A DNA stretch of 64,000 bases from Bacillus cabrialesii (GTDB taxonomy: Bacteria; Bacillota; Bacilli; Bacillales; Bacillaceae), in NCBI RefSeq assembly GCF_004124315.2, contig NZ_CP096889.1, positions 1,471,001 through 1,535,000 on the forward strand, written 5' to 3'. The notes beneath the pieces are model-generated. The model saw nothing but the letters and a program-made list of their open reading frames with translations, ran no database searches and was not told the origin of the DNA. The translations under genes were made by a program, and so were the position numbers. Numbering within the stretch: position 1 is the first letter of the stretch; the number at the start of each line of letters is the position of its first letter. This document shows positions 7,747 to 16,718 of this stretch, piece by piece.

Positions 7747-7944
7747 TTGTTGCGTCCCGAAGAGATTACAGAACTGATTGAACAGCTGCGCACCGGCGCA
7801 ATAAACGAACTGAGAGTCCAGAAAGAGCATTTCCTGGATTTCAGGGCCGTGTTATCTAAACAAGCTGATTTTAAACATTTCCGAGGAATTGCCCAGCAAG
7901 GCGGAGATGTCATCTTTCAATACTTAGAACAGCCAAGAAGCTGA
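7747..7944 (+). CDS. Small soluble protein, 65 residues, conserved hypothetical
   Basis: Starts at TTG 7747 or TTG 7750, both behind AAAGGGGG. It is charged and mostly helical (PEEITELIEQLRTGAINELRVQKEHFLDFRAVL), with no membrane segment. A perfect terminator begins at its stop codon, supporting a real gene. Function unknown; possibly the ykzS-type gene next to ykvT in B. subtilis, but I am not sure of the name. Confidence 0.7.
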   Translation: MLRPEEITELIEQLRTGAINELRVQKEHFLDFRAVLSKQADFKHFRGIAQQGGDVIFQYLEQPRS

Positions 7945-7972
7945 AGGTTTCTCATCCGTGAGAAGCCTTTTT
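7944..7972 (+). terminator. Terminator after the 65-codon gene
   Basis: AAGGTTTCTCA and TGAGAAGCCTT arms around TCCG, then five T. Confidence 0.85.
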
Positions 7973-8241
7973 ATCATATATGACAACATGAAGGCCCTTT
8001 ATGACACTCAGCTGTAACAGGCGTAAATAAAATGTAAATCGCCAAAAATGGATAAATGCGTTTTATATTTACAAGATTTATAGAATTTCAGGCTGTTTTC
8101 CTTCCATTAATCAGCCTGTCATCCGGTATATTCCATCCTGATGCTTCCTTGGGAGAGTTGGAAAATCTTTTTCCGTGAAAATGAATTGATCTCTTGTTAA
8201 GGTTATGAAGTGTTTTTTGAGCACTTTAAGGAGGAAACTGT

Positions 8242-8871
8242 ATGACGACGAAATTCACTGCTCTGGCTGTTTTTCTTCTTTGTTTCATGCCTGCAGCAAA
8301 AATTGAACATACACAAGCTTCACTACTGAGCACAAAGAAGACAAAACATGAAGAAGCGAAATGGCTTACACATATAGATAGAGACAGAGATGAATCTTTC
8401 CCTTCACTGTCTGCTGATAAGGACCAGAAAAAAATAAAGCCGATTAAGCTATCAGCACACACTGAAAAGAAAGAGAAAGACGAGCCAGCCAAAACAACTG
8501 ATAAGAAAGAGACATATACACAATCTGAAAAAGAATTGCTGTCCCGTCTCGTTCACGCAGAGGCTAAGGGAGAATCCTATAAAGGCAAGGTAGCTGTAGC
8601 AAGCGTTGTGCTGAACAGGACGGAGAATAAAGGTTTTCCTGATACCATTAGAGGGGTTATTTATCAGGAAAACGCCTTTGAGCCGGTCGCAAACGGAAGC
8701 ATCAATCAAAAGCCTGATAAAGAATCGATTGCTGCTGCCGAAGAAGCGCTGTCATCAAAAAATAGAGAAACAGACGCCATATTCTTTTATAATCCGAAAA
8801 CAGCGTCAGATGATTGGATTCGATCAAGAAAGATCGTAGAAAAAATCGGCAGGCACGTTTTTGCCATCTAA
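8242..8871 (+). CDS. ykvT: YkvT, SleB-like cell wall hydrolase
   Basis: 209 residues, ATG behind AAGGAGGAA. A hydrophobic N-terminus (about 1-22) acts as signal or anchor. A Lys/Glu/Asp-rich linker follows (about 30-95), then a Hydrolase_2 (SleB/CwlJ-type) domain from about residue 97, with LLSRLVHAEAKGE carrying the conserved catalytic-type Glu and AVASVVLNR. Predicted to cut peptidoglycan at or outside the membrane. No LysM or SPOR domain is visible. About 300 bases lie upstream with no gene; I see only an AT-rich leader. Followed by a strong terminator. Confidence 0.9.
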   Translation: MTTKFTALAVFLLCFMPAAKIEHTQASLLSTKKTKHEEAKWLTHIDRDRDESFPSLSADKDQKKIKPIKLSAHTEKKEKDEPAKTTDKKETYTQSEKELLSRLVHAEAKGESYKGKVAVASVVLNRTENKGFPDTIRGVIYQENAFEPVANGSINQKPDKESIAAAEEALSSKNRETDAIFFYNPKTASDDWIRSRKIVEKIGRHVFAI

Positions 8872-8909
8872 GCATAGAAGAGACAATTTGTCTCAGCTGT
8901 GCTTTTTTT
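8871..8909 (+). terminator. Terminator of ykvT
   Basis: Outer AGCATAG/CTGTGCT arms and an inner GAGACAATTTGTCTC palindrome, then seven T. Confidence 0.85.
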
Positions 8910-8988
8910 CATATAAAGGGTAAAAATAAAATAATTTTTGAACTTGTCTCATATGATGTTGGTAGTACAAGAGACAAGGAGAGACATC

Positions 8989-10326
8989 ATGAATCGATTT
9001 GTGAAAGGGATCATTCTTTTATCAATTGCCGCCTTTTTCGCTGAATGCCTTGAATTTGTCGTGAATATGATTTTGGCGCGAGAGCTTGGCGAGCACGGGA
9101 TGGGGCTTTATATGAGTATTTTGCCTACGATTTTTTTAATTATTGTCATCGCAAGCCTGGAACTGCCGATCTCGATTTCTAAATTCATTGCCGAATCAAA
9201 CCCTAAGCTTCATGAAAGCATGCTGAGGCACGCTTTCAGAATGACGGCCGTTTTTACAGCCTTTTCTACTGCCGCCGCCAGTATTGCGCTTCCTTTTATT
9301 CCGGTATTTGATACATACCACCCGTTTATTAAGGGGATTGTCATCGGCTTAATTCCTGTTGTCGCTTTTACTTCAATCGCCAGGGGCTACTTTATGGGTG
9401 TGCAGAAAATGGGGAAGATCGCAATCGCCAATGTGATGAAAAAAATCATCCAGCTCTTGTGCTTATTCCTCTTTTTTCAATGGTACTCATTTGAATTGGA
9501 CATGGCTGTGTTGATTTCCTTGTTTGTCTTAGTCGTAAGTGATGTGGTCGTGCTTGTTTATTTATATTCACAATTTATCATAGCGAGGCGAGCGATATCC
9601 GGCCAGCAGCACATTCATTTGCGCGGAAAGGATGTGAGGAAAAGACTGCTTGCCGTTTCCATTCCTACAACAGGACTGCGCATTTTTCATGCGGTTGTCA
9701 ACGCGATTGAACCCTTTTTAGTAAAAGGAGCGCTTTTGGCAGCGGGCGTTGCCGGGACAGCGGCGATCGATCAATATGGAATGCTGGCCGGAGTGGCTGT
9801 GACGATAGGATCGTTTCCCGCTTTTATTGCCCATTCGTTAATGGTCGTCATGATACCGAGTATTTCGGAAGCTTATGCGCTTTCGCAGTATGACATCGTA
9901 TTAAAAAGGCTGAAGCAGTCGATTTTCATTACGTTTGGTTACGGCATACCGGCTGTCTGGATCATGTTCCAGTTTGCGGGGCCTCTCACTCATCTGTTTT
10001 TTCACTCTCCTGAAGCGCAGTATTACTTGCAGCTGTTGTGGCCTTACTTTCTCTTTCACCTGTTTGTCATGCCGCTGCAGGCGTGCTTAATCGGGATGGG
10101 GTTTGTAAAAGAGGCTTTTTATCACAATGTGTGGAGCCATATCGTTGCGCTAAGTATGATGTATGTACTGGGGTCAATGGAAAATCTGCAAATGCTCGGG
10201 ATTATCTTGGGAATGAACACCGGCATGATTTTGCTGACGAGTCTTCACTATGCTACGATCTGCAAAGCGCTGCGGGTATCTGTTTTCCTTACGGGAGGAA
10301 ACAGAACGCCGCGAATTGAAGGATGA
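8989..10326 (+). CDS. ykvU: YkvU, polytopic membrane protein of the MOP/flippase superfamily
   Basis: 445 residues with about 12-14 predicted membrane helices and the arrangement of SpoVB-like polysaccharide/lipid II flippases (MATE/MurJ superfamily). The ATG at 8989 follows AAGGAGAG; an in-frame upstream TTG is ignored because it lacks a site. In B. subtilis YkvU is a sporulation membrane protein linked to germination or spore envelope; the substrate is unproven. stoA starts 50 bases downstream without a terminator, so they are probably one operon. Confidence 0.88.
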   Translation: MNRFVKGIILLSIAAFFAECLEFVVNMILARELGEHGMGLYMSILPTIFLIIVIASLELPISISKFIAESNPKLHESMLRHAFRMTAVFTAFSTAAASIALPFIPVFDTYHPFIKGIVIGLIPVVAFTSIARGYFMGVQKMGKIAIANVMKKIIQLLCLFLFFQWYSFELDMAVLISLFVLVVSDVVVLVYLYSQFIIARRAISGQQHIHLRGKDVRKRLLAVSIPTTGLRIFHAVVNAIEPFLVKGALLAAGVAGTAAIDQYGMLAGVAVTIGSFPAFIAHSLMVVMIPSISEAYALSQYDIVLKRLKQSIFITFGYGIPAVWIMFQFAGPLTHLFFHSPEAQYYLQLLWPYFLFHLFVMPLQACLIGMGFVKEAFYHNVWSHIVALSMMYVLGSMENLQMLGIILGMNTGMILLTSLHYATICKALRVSVFLTGGNRTPRIEG

Positions 10327-10376
10327 TAAAGAAAAAGCAGGGGCAAGCTAATTGAAAAGCATGAAAGGAAGATTCC

Positions 10377-10874
10377 ATGTTGATGAAGCGCTTGCTGACT
10401 GTATGCCTTTTGTTATTGGGGATGATTGCATGGTTTCCAGATGCGGCAGCCGCTGAGGAAAAACAGCCTGCAGCTCCCGCTGTTTTTCTTATGAAAACGA
10501 TAGAAGGGGAGGATATCTCGATCCCGAATAAAGGGCAAAAAACCATCCTGCATTTTTGGACGTCATGGTGTCCGCCCTGCAAAAAGGAGCTTCCCCAGTT
10601 TCAATCGTTTTATGATGCCCATCCATCCGGCAGCGTAAAGCTGGTAACGGTGAATTTAGTGAACTCGGAGCAAAATCAGCAAGCCGTTGAAGACTTTATT
10701 AAAGCAAACAAGCTGACGTTCCCGATTGTTCTTGACTCAAAAGGAGAATTGATGAAGGAGTATCACATCATCACGATCCCGACATCGTTTTTGCTGAATG
10801 AAAAGGGAGAAATTGAAAAAACGAAAATTGGCCCGATGACGGCGGAACAACTGAAAGAATGGACGGAAGAATAG
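10377..10874 (+). CDS. stoA: StoA, extracytoplasmic thiol-disulfide oxidoreductase for spore cortex
   Basis: 165 residues. Signal/anchor at residues 4-26, then a thioredoxin fold with active site Cys65-Pro-Pro-Cys68 (WTSWCPPCKKE) and the cis-proline loop IPTSF. StoA keeps proteins such as SpoVD reduced in the intermembrane space of the forespore, needed for cortex synthesis, and receives electrons from CcdA. The ATG follows GGAAGATTCC at short distance. Downstream of ykvU; closed by a terminator. Confidence 0.95.
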   Translation: MLMKRLLTVCLLLLGMIAWFPDAAAAEEKQPAAPAVFLMKTIEGEDISIPNKGQKTILHFWTSWCPPCKKELPQFQSFYDAHPSGSVKLVTVNLVNSEQNQQAVEDFIKANKLTFPIVLDSKGELMKEYHIITIPTSFLLNEKGEIEKTKIGPMTAEQLKEWTEE

Positions 10875-10899
10875 CTGAGAGCATGGCTCTCAGCTTTTT
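10873..10899 (+). terminator. Terminator of stoA
   Basis: AGCTGAGAG and CTCTCAGCT arms followed by T5. Confidence 0.9.
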
Positions 10900-10929
10900 C
10901 TGTATCATGGAGAATGGACTCGCCACTAA

Positions 10930-10944
10930 TGATAATTATTATCA
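10930..10944 (+). promoter_or_regulatory. Fur box upstream of pfeT
   Basis: TGATAATTATTATCA, a perfect 7-1-7 inverted repeat identical to the Fur consensus. It lies about 24 bases upstream of the -35. Fur has been described as an activator of pfeT in B. subtilis, which this upstream position fits. Confidence 0.85.
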
Positions 10945-10952
10945 AAAAGAAA

Positions 10953-10995
10953 TTAAAATAATTATAATTGAAATTCTCATTGTGCATGCTATAAT
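10953..10995 (+). promoter_or_regulatory. pfeT promoter with PerR box
   Basis: The PerR-type 7-1-7 site TTAAAATAATTATAA (10953-10967, one mismatch) abuts the -35 TTGAAA (10968-10973). A 16-base spacer leads to the -10 TATAAT (10990-10995). PerR bound here would repress; peroxide or iron changes would relieve it. Confidence 0.8.
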
Positions 10996-11108
10996 AAAAG
11001 AAGACATCAAGAAATAACTGACGATAAAGCTGCCTTTTAGGCGGCGATTTTGTTTTTTATAAGAGAAATGAAATGATTTACGTTCTCAATTAGAGAGGAG
11101 AATTCAAT

Positions 11109-13022
11109 ATGAATGAACAAGTTATCGTTCAACGTGATCCGCACGAGCCATTACAAACAGACCAGACAGAAAAAAAGTGGCTTCAGCATGCGGAGCTTAT
11201 TGCAGCTCTTGTATCAGGGGCTCTTATTTTAGCAGGCTGGCTCCTATCCGGACATCAAGTAGTATCCATAACACTCTACTTGCTGGCTTTTGTCATCGGC
11301 GGATTTGCGAAAGCAAAGGAAGGAATCGAAGAAACACTCGAATCCAAGACGCTGAATGTAGAACTTCTAATGATTTTCGCTGCCATTGGCTCCGCCTTGA
11401 TCGGATACTGGGCAGAGGGTGCAATTTTAATATTTATTTTTTCCTTAAGCGGCGCTTTAGAAACATATACGATGAATAAAAGCAGCAGAGATTTAACATC
11501 TTTAATGAAGCTTGAGCCTGAAGAAGCAACACTGATGGTGAATGGCGAAACCGAAAGAGTTCCGGTTGCGGACCTGCAGGCTGGTGACATGATTGTGATC
11601 AAGCCAGGAGAACGCGTAGCGGCAGACGGTGTCATAGAATCGGGCTCAACAAGCCTTGACGAGTCAGCATTAACAGGTGAATCAATGCCTGTAGAAAAAA
11701 ACACCGGCGACGCTGTATTTACGGGAACTGTGAATAGCAACGGCTCCTTGACCGTCCGTGTCACGAAAGCAAATCAAGATTCGTTATTCAGAAAAATTAT
11801 CAAACTGGTTGAATCTGCGCAAAACAGTGTGTCACCGGCACAGGCGTTCATCGAACGATTTGAAAATGCTTATGTAAAAGGTGTGCTGATCGCGGTGGGT
11901 CTCTTGTTATTCGTGCCGCACTTTGCGCTCGGCTGGAGCTGGAGTGAAACCTTCTACCGCGCAATGGTGTTTATGGTTGTCGCTTCACCTTGTGCGCTTG
12001 TCGCCTCTATTATGCCGGCGGCGCTCTCCTTGATTTCAAATGGCGCCCGCAGCGGCATGCTTGTAAAAGGAAGCGTCTTTCTTGAACAGCTTGGCGCTGT
12101 GCAAATGGTCGCCTTTGATAAAACGGGCACTGTAACAAAAGGCCAGCCTGCCGTTGAGACGATCAGAATCGCAGAAGGATTCAGTGAAACGGAGGTTCTT
12201 GAGGCCGTCTATGCGATCGAAACGCAATCCAGCCATCCGCTCGCTCAAGCGATAACAACGTACGCTGAAAGCCGCGGCGTGAATCAGTCCGGCTACATAT
12301 CTATAGAAGAAACATCAGGGTTTGGCGTTACGGCAGAAGTGTCAGGCGCGAAATGGAAGATCGGTAAAGCGGGTTTTATTGGCGGGCAAATGGCGGCGCA
12401 ATTCATAGACCAAACGGCATCAGATGTGATTCAAAGCGGCCATACGATTGTATTTGTGAAAAAGGATGATCAAATAGCAGGCTGTATCGCACTGAAAGAT
12501 CAAATCAGGCCTGAAGCAAAAGAGGTTATGGAAGAACTAAACCGGCTTGGGATTAAAACGGCCATGCTGACAGGGGATCATGAGGACACGGCTCAAGCGA
12601 TCGCGAAGGAAGCCGGAATGACAACTGTTGCGGCAGAGTGCCTGCCTGACCAAAAAGTAAATGAAATTAAACGGTTAAAAGAAGAATTCGGAACGATTGC
12701 AATGGTCGGTGACGGAATCAATGATGCGCCGGCACTCAAAGCGGCCGATGTCGGCATTGCAATGGGCGGGGGAACAGATGTCGCTCTTGAGACCGCTGAT
12801 ATGGTAATCATGCAAAACGATTTGAAAAAGCTCGTAAACATGTGCCGCTTGTCACGGAAAATGAACAGGATTATCAAACAAAATATCGTGTTTTCTCTAG
12901 CTGTGATCTGCCTGCTGATTTGTGCAAACTTTTTGCAGGTGATGGAATTGCCATTTGGCGTGATTGGTCATGAGGGAAGTACGATTTTGGTCATATTAAA
13001 CGGGTTAAGACTCCTAAAATAA
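11109..13022 (+). CDS. pfeT: PfeT (ZosA), P1B4-type Fe(II) efflux ATPase
   Basis: 637 residues. Order seen: N-terminal membrane helices, actuator domain with TGES (SALTGESMP), transport motif Ser293-Pro294-Cys295 in membrane helix 4 (P1B4 signature SPC), phosphorylated Asp337 in DKTGT, HP motif (SSHPL), GDGINDAP hinge, and C-terminal helices. It lacks an N-terminal metal-binding CxxC domain. It exports ferrous iron under peroxide or iron excess; the older name zosA reflected a proposed zinc role. Monocistronic with its own PerR/Fur control region and terminator. Confidence 0.95.
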   Translation: MNEQVIVQRDPHEPLQTDQTEKKWLQHAELIAALVSGALILAGWLLSGHQVVSITLYLLAFVIGGFAKAKEGIEETLESKTLNVELLMIFAAIGSALIGYWAEGAILIFIFSLSGALETYTMNKSSRDLTSLMKLEPEEATLMVNGETERVPVADLQAGDMIVIKPGERVAADGVIESGSTSLDESALTGESMPVEKNTGDAVFTGTVNSNGSLTVRVTKANQDSLFRKIIKLVESAQNSVSPAQAFIERFENAYVKGVLIAVGLLLFVPHFALGWSWSETFYRAMVFMVVASPCALVASIMPAALSLISNGARSGMLVKGSVFLEQLGAVQMVAFDKTGTVTKGQPAVETIRIAEGFSETEVLEAVYAIETQSSHPLAQAITTYAESRGVNQSGYISIEETSGFGVTAEVSGAKWKIGKAGFIGGQMAAQFIDQTASDVIQSGHTIVFVKKDDQIAGCIALKDQIRPEAKEVMEELNRLGIKTAMLTGDHEDTAQAIAKEAGMTTVAAECLPDQKVNEIKRLKEEFGTIAMVGDGINDAPALKAADVGIAMGGGTDVALETADMVIMQNDLKKLVNMCRLSRKMNRIIKQNIVFSLAVICLLICANFLQVMELPFGVIGHEGSTILVILNGLRLLK

Positions 13023-13054
13023 AACCAGCAGTCCAATGGGGCTGCTGGTTTTTT
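13021..13054 (+). terminator. Terminator of pfeT
   Basis: AAAACCAGCAG and CTGCTGGTTTT arms with a 10-base loop and T-run. Confidence 0.9.
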
Positions 13055-13059
13055 ATGTA

Positions 13060-13263
13060 TCAAGCTTTTCCTTCTTTATTGTCTTTAGCAGATCTTTTCA
13101 TTACTATGATGAGAGCGAGGATGCAGCATAGGAAACCTGCTGCACAGCCTATGATAGAGCTGTAATAATAAAAGCCGACCATCTTCATGCCGATAAAAGG
13201 AGCGGAAATTCCCAAAACCGTTAAGAGCATAACTGCTTTTCTTCTGAAAAAATTCATCAGCAA
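13060..13263 (-). CDS. Small membrane protein, 67 residues
   Basis: TTG (or the in-frame ATG two codons later) start with AGGGAG upstream. Two hydrophobic segments (about residues 9-30 and 35-54) separated by a short polar turn, with a basic N-terminus (NFFRRK) and a charged C-terminal tail (KRSAKDNKEGKA). The coding pattern is distinct from the opposite strand and ends against the pfeT terminator. Function unknown and family not recognised. Divergent from ykvY. Confidence 0.6.
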   Translation of the reverse strand: MLMNFFRRKAVMLLTVLGISAPFIGMKMVGFYYYSSIIGCAAGFLCCILALIIVMKRSAKDNKEGKA

Positions 13264-13428
13264 AACGGAACAACTCCCTGCGATTGAAGTCTACTGTCAG
13301 TATACAGGAAGAGGAGCAGGAAATAAAATGGATCAGGAAAATGAAGGCGCCGCCAAAGGCAAACACGGTAAAACCTGTTACAATAGAAGACAGAACAATC
13401 CATTGCAAATGGCAGGGAGGAACAAGAA

Positions 13429-14523
13429 GTGAATAGAATACAACGCGTCTCTTCATGGCTGAAGGAAGCGGGGCATACTGCAGCATTTATTCATACGAAA
13501 GAAAATGTTTTTTATTTAACCGGTTTTTACACAGAGCCGCATGAAAGATTAATGGGTTTATTTATTTTTCAAGAAGAGGAGCCTTTTTTTGTTTGCCCCG
13601 GAATGGAAGCAGGTCAGGCCCGCAACGCAGGCTGGAATCATGAAATTATTGGCTATGCGGATCATGAAAATCCGTGGGAGCTGATAGAGAAAGCCTTGAA
13701 AAAGCGAAACATCAGTATACATACACTTGCGGTAGAAAAGGATTCAATTTCACTATCGCGCGCAGAACAGCTGAAGCATTCAGCCGGCGGGGCTCAATTT
13801 GTATCAGCAGAAGAAACACTCAATCAATTTCGCTTGATTAAAGAAGACGATGAAATTCGTTTGCTGAAAGAGGCGGCAAAGCTTGCTGATTATGGTGTTG
13901 AAGTCGGCACAGCCGCTTTGCGTGAAGGCATCAGTGAAGTGGAAGTGCTCGCTCAAATCGAGTATGAGCTGAAGAAAAAAGGAATTCAGGGCATGTCTTT
14001 CTCCACAATGGTTCTATTTGGGGAAAAATCAGGCCAGCCTCACGGAAATCCAGGTACAGCCACACTGAAGAAAGGTGATTTTGTTTTATTTGATCTCGGT
14101 GTTATTCTTGACGGGTACTGCTCTGATATTACAAGAACGTTTGCATACAAGAGCATCAATCCGAAGCAAGAGGACATTTACGAGACTGTGCTTCAAGCGG
14201 AAAAAGCCGCGATTGAGGCAAGCGAACCCGGTGTCAGAATCGGAGATCTGGATTTGACAGCCCGCGGAATCATTGAAAAGGCGGGATACGGTGATTATTT
14301 TCCTCACCGGCTGGGACACGGGCTCGGAATTTCTGTCCATGAGTACCCATCAATGAGCCAAGCTAACGATACGCTTTTGCAGGAAGGTATGGTCTACACG
14401 ATCGAACCGGGGATTTATGTGCCTGAGATCGGCGGCGTGCGCATTGAGGATGACGTTCATGTAACAAAGGACGGTGCGGTTGCTCTGACCCAATATCCGA
14501 AGGAATTAATCATACTGCCGTAA
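13429..14523 (+). CDS. ykvY: YkvY, Xaa-Pro dipeptidase-like M24 metallopeptidase
   Basis: 364 residues from GTG after GGGAGGAA. An N-terminal creatinase-like domain (about 1-130) is followed by a pita-bread M24 domain. The metal ligands lie in the usual order: FDLGVILDGYCSDITRTF (two Asp), GHGLGISVHE (His), EPGIYVPE and GVRIEDD (two Glu). Predicted cytosolic aminopeptidase releasing residues ahead of proline. Monocistronic, with a terminator shared with the small gene on the other strand. Confidence 0.92.
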   Translation: MNRIQRVSSWLKEAGHTAAFIHTKENVFYLTGFYTEPHERLMGLFIFQEEEPFFVCPGMEAGQARNAGWNHEIIGYADHENPWELIEKALKKRNISIHTLAVEKDSISLSRAEQLKHSAGGAQFVSAEETLNQFRLIKEDDEIRLLKEAAKLADYGVEVGTAALREGISEVEVLAQIEYELKKKGIQGMSFSTMVLFGEKSGQPHGNPGTATLKKGDFVLFDLGVILDGYCSDITRTFAYKSINPKQEDIYETVLQAEKAAIEASEPGVRIGDLDLTARGIIEKAGYGDYFPHRLGHGLGISVHEYPSMSQANDTLLQEGMVYTIEPGIYVPEIGGVRIEDDVHVTKDGAVALTQYPKELIILP

Positions 14524-14531
14524 CAGGAAGT

Positions 14532-14566
14532 AAAAAAGGACTTTGTTCTCGACATCGTCCTTTTTT
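14532..14566. terminator. Bidirectional terminator after ykvY
   Basis: AAAAAAGGAC and GTCCTTTTTT arms, usable from both strands, placed between ykvY and the convergent 41-codon gene. Confidence 0.85.
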
Positions 14567-14573
14567 ATCTGCA

Positions 14574-14699
14574 TTAAATAAAAAAATCATCAAATGTTCG
14601 AAAAGGTTTAATTTCATGTTTTTGGTTGAGAGGTTTTACAGCAAGACAGCTGCCGCCTAGAACAGTCAGACATAACCCAATTAAAATGAAGAAACCCAT
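14574..14699 (-). CDS. Small membrane protein, 41 residues
   Basis: ATG at 14699 (minus strand) follows AAAGGAGAAGATC with ideal 6-7 base spacing. The peptide begins MGFFILIGLCLTVLGGSC, one strong membrane segment, and ends in a short polar tail (KHEIKPFRTFDDFFI). It stops just before the shared terminator. It is divergent from ykvZ, whose start lies 105 bases away. Function unknown. Its length is below most gene-finder limits, but start site, hydrophobic profile and terminator all agree. Confidence 0.7.
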   Translation of the reverse strand: MGFFILIGLCLTVLGGSCLAVKPLNQKHEIKPFRTFDDFFI

Positions 14700-14804
14700 G
14701 TGATCTTCTCCTTTCAGCAAAAAACATAAAATATGTCTGGTACGTTCCTATCATATTGTATGAAACGCATTCCAGATCAAGGGGATTTAGAAAGAAGGGA
14801 ATCT

Positions 14805-15770
14805 ATGGCTAATATTAAAGACATTGCAGAAAAAGCCGGTGTCTCCGTTACAACGGTTTCCCGAGTCATAAACAATCATCCTTACGTTAGTGAAGACAAA
14901 AGAAATCGAGTGCTTGAAGCAATGGAAGCATTGGAGTACACGAGAAATATCCACGCCGTCCATTTGTCGAAAGGATGTTCAAACATGATTGGCGTAGTCT
15001 TGCCGACGATTAGCCTGCCTTATTTTGCAGAGCTGATTGCAGGAATAGCCGACGCAGCCGCGGAATCCGGGATTCACCTCTCTTTATTCCAAACAAGCTA
15101 TGATGTACAGAAAGAAATGTTTGCGCTGTCCCAGTTAAAGCAGCGCCAGGTTGACGGATTAATTTTTTGTTCAAAGGCGCTTGCTGATGAGAAACTCATG
15201 GAATGGGAGGGTCCGATATTGCTTTGCCAGAATTCCGATATCAGCCGTTTTCCAACCATCAGCATTCCTCACCAACAAGCATTCCGGTATGGCTTGGACT
15301 ATTTAATGGCCAAAGGGCACAAAAAAATAGCCATCTGTCTGGCAAGAAAAAAAGGCATGAACAGCCACTTTCGAATCAAGGCCTATAAAGAAGCATTAGA
15401 AGAGATCGGCGAGGTGTTTCGTGAAGATTGGGTGGTTGAGAAAGCGATTACAATTAATGACGGGAAGGCGCTTTTTCATAAGTGGAAAAAGTGGAAGGAA
15501 AAGCCGACGGCTATTTTTGTTGCCAATGATCAAGTGTCAGCAGGGCTTTTACTTGAAGCAAGAGCCCAGTTAGTAAAGGTGCCGGATGAGCTTGCCATCT
15601 TAAGCGTTGATAACCACGAAATCAGCCAAGCGCTTGATATCACAACGATTGATATTCAGACAAAGGAAATGGGAAAGCAGGCGTTTGCTATGCTGAAAAA
15701 AAGAATTCAGGGGCAGTCGATTGAAAGGAAAGTTCTGGATTACCGTCTCATCGAAAGATCGACTGTTTAG
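14805..15770 (+). CDS. ykvZ: YkvZ, LacI-family transcriptional regulator
   Basis: 321 residues. The N-terminal LacI helix-turn-helix MANIKDIAEKAGVSVTTVSRV is followed by the hinge and a periplasmic-binding-like effector domain (about 60-321). The ATG at 14805 is chosen because the HTH begins there and AAGAAGGGA precedes it. The effector and targets are unknown. Its position just before glcT suggests carbon metabolism, but it reads from its own unit. Confidence 0.88.
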   Translation: MANIKDIAEKAGVSVTTVSRVINNHPYVSEDKRNRVLEAMEALEYTRNIHAVHLSKGCSNMIGVVLPTISLPYFAELIAGIADAAAESGIHLSLFQTSYDVQKEMFALSQLKQRQVDGLIFCSKALADEKLMEWEGPILLCQNSDISRFPTISIPHQQAFRYGLDYLMAKGHKKIAICLARKKGMNSHFRIKAYKEALEEIGEVFREDWVVEKAITINDGKALFHKWKKWKEKPTAIFVANDQVSAGLLLEARAQLVKVPDELAILSVDNHEISQALDITTIDIQTKEMGKQAFAMLKKRIQGQSIERKVLDYRLIERSTV

Positions 15771-15853
15771 TGAAAGCATTGAAAAAAGGTTTGACGTGCA
15801 TTCTGTTCGTTATGTACGATATGAGGTATTGAATGACAAAGGAGCTGAGGATC

Positions 15854-16699
15854 GTGAATGGGTCCTTCACAGTGAAAAAGGTACTGAATAATAACGTATT
15901 AATTGCTTCTCATCATAAATACAGCGAAGTCGTTTTAATCGGAAAAGGTATTGGTTTCGGAAAAAAACAAGATGATGTCATTGAAGATAAAAGCTACGAT
16001 AAAATGTTCATTTTAAAAGACGAGAAGGAACAAAAGCAGTTTAAAAAGCTCCTTGACTATGTGGACGAAAAGCTCGTTGATATTTCAAACGATGTCATTT
16101 ATCACATCAGCAATAGGACGAACCACTCATTAAATGAACATATTCACATTGCGCTGACAGACCATATCGCATTTGCGATCAAAAGGCAACAGCAGGGCTT
16201 TGATATGAAAAACCCATTTTTAATGGAGACTCAGTCGCTATATCCGGAGGAATATCAAATTGCCACAGAAGTCATCGAGATGATTAATGAAAAAGCGGGA
16301 ATTTGTCTTCCGGAAGGAGAAATCGGTTTTATCGCCCTGCATATCCATTCAGCTCTGACAAACCGTCCGCTGTCCGAGGTCAATCAGCACTCTCAGCTGA
16401 TGGCGCAGCTTGTTGAGGTGATTGAAGACGCGTTCCAAATGAAAGTAAACAAGGAAAGTGTCAACTATTTGCGGCTGATCCGGCATATCAGATTTACAAT
16501 AGAAAGAATTAAAAAAGACGAACCGACTAAAGAACCAGAAAAATTAATGTTATTATTGAAAAATGAATATCCGCTATGCTACAATACAGCTTGGAAATTG
16601 ATTAAAATCTTGCAGCAAACATTGAAGAAACCAGTTCATGAGGCGGAAGCGGTTTACCTGACGCTTCATCTGTACCGATTAACCAATAAAATTTCATAA
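15854..16699 (+). CDS. glcT: GlcT, BglG/SacY-family antiterminator of ptsGHI
   Basis: 281 residues from GTG 15854, behind AAAGGAG at 9 bases; in-frame upstream ATG 15833 lacks a site. An N-terminal RNA-binding CAT domain (about 1-60) is followed by PRD1 and PRD2, each with conserved His residues (HISNRTNHSLNEHIHIALTDH and IALHIHSAL). When glucose is transported, GlcT is dephosphorylated at PRD1, dimerises and binds the RAT RNA in the ptsG leader, preventing termination. The target lies directly downstream. Confidence 0.95.
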   Translation: MNGSFTVKKVLNNNVLIASHHKYSEVVLIGKGIGFGKKQDDVIEDKSYDKMFILKDEKEQKQFKKLLDYVDEKLVDISNDVIYHISNRTNHSLNEHIHIALTDHIAFAIKRQQQGFDMKNPFLMETQSLYPEEYQIATEVIEMINEKAGICLPEGEIGFIALHIHSALTNRPLSEVNQHSQLMAQLVEVIEDAFQMKVNKESVNYLRLIRHIRFTIERIKKDEPTKEPEKLMLLLKNEYPLCYNTAWKLIKILQQTLKKPVHEAEAVYLTLHLYRLTNKIS

Positions 16700-16718
16700 A
16701 TTCAGTTTATCCTTATAA

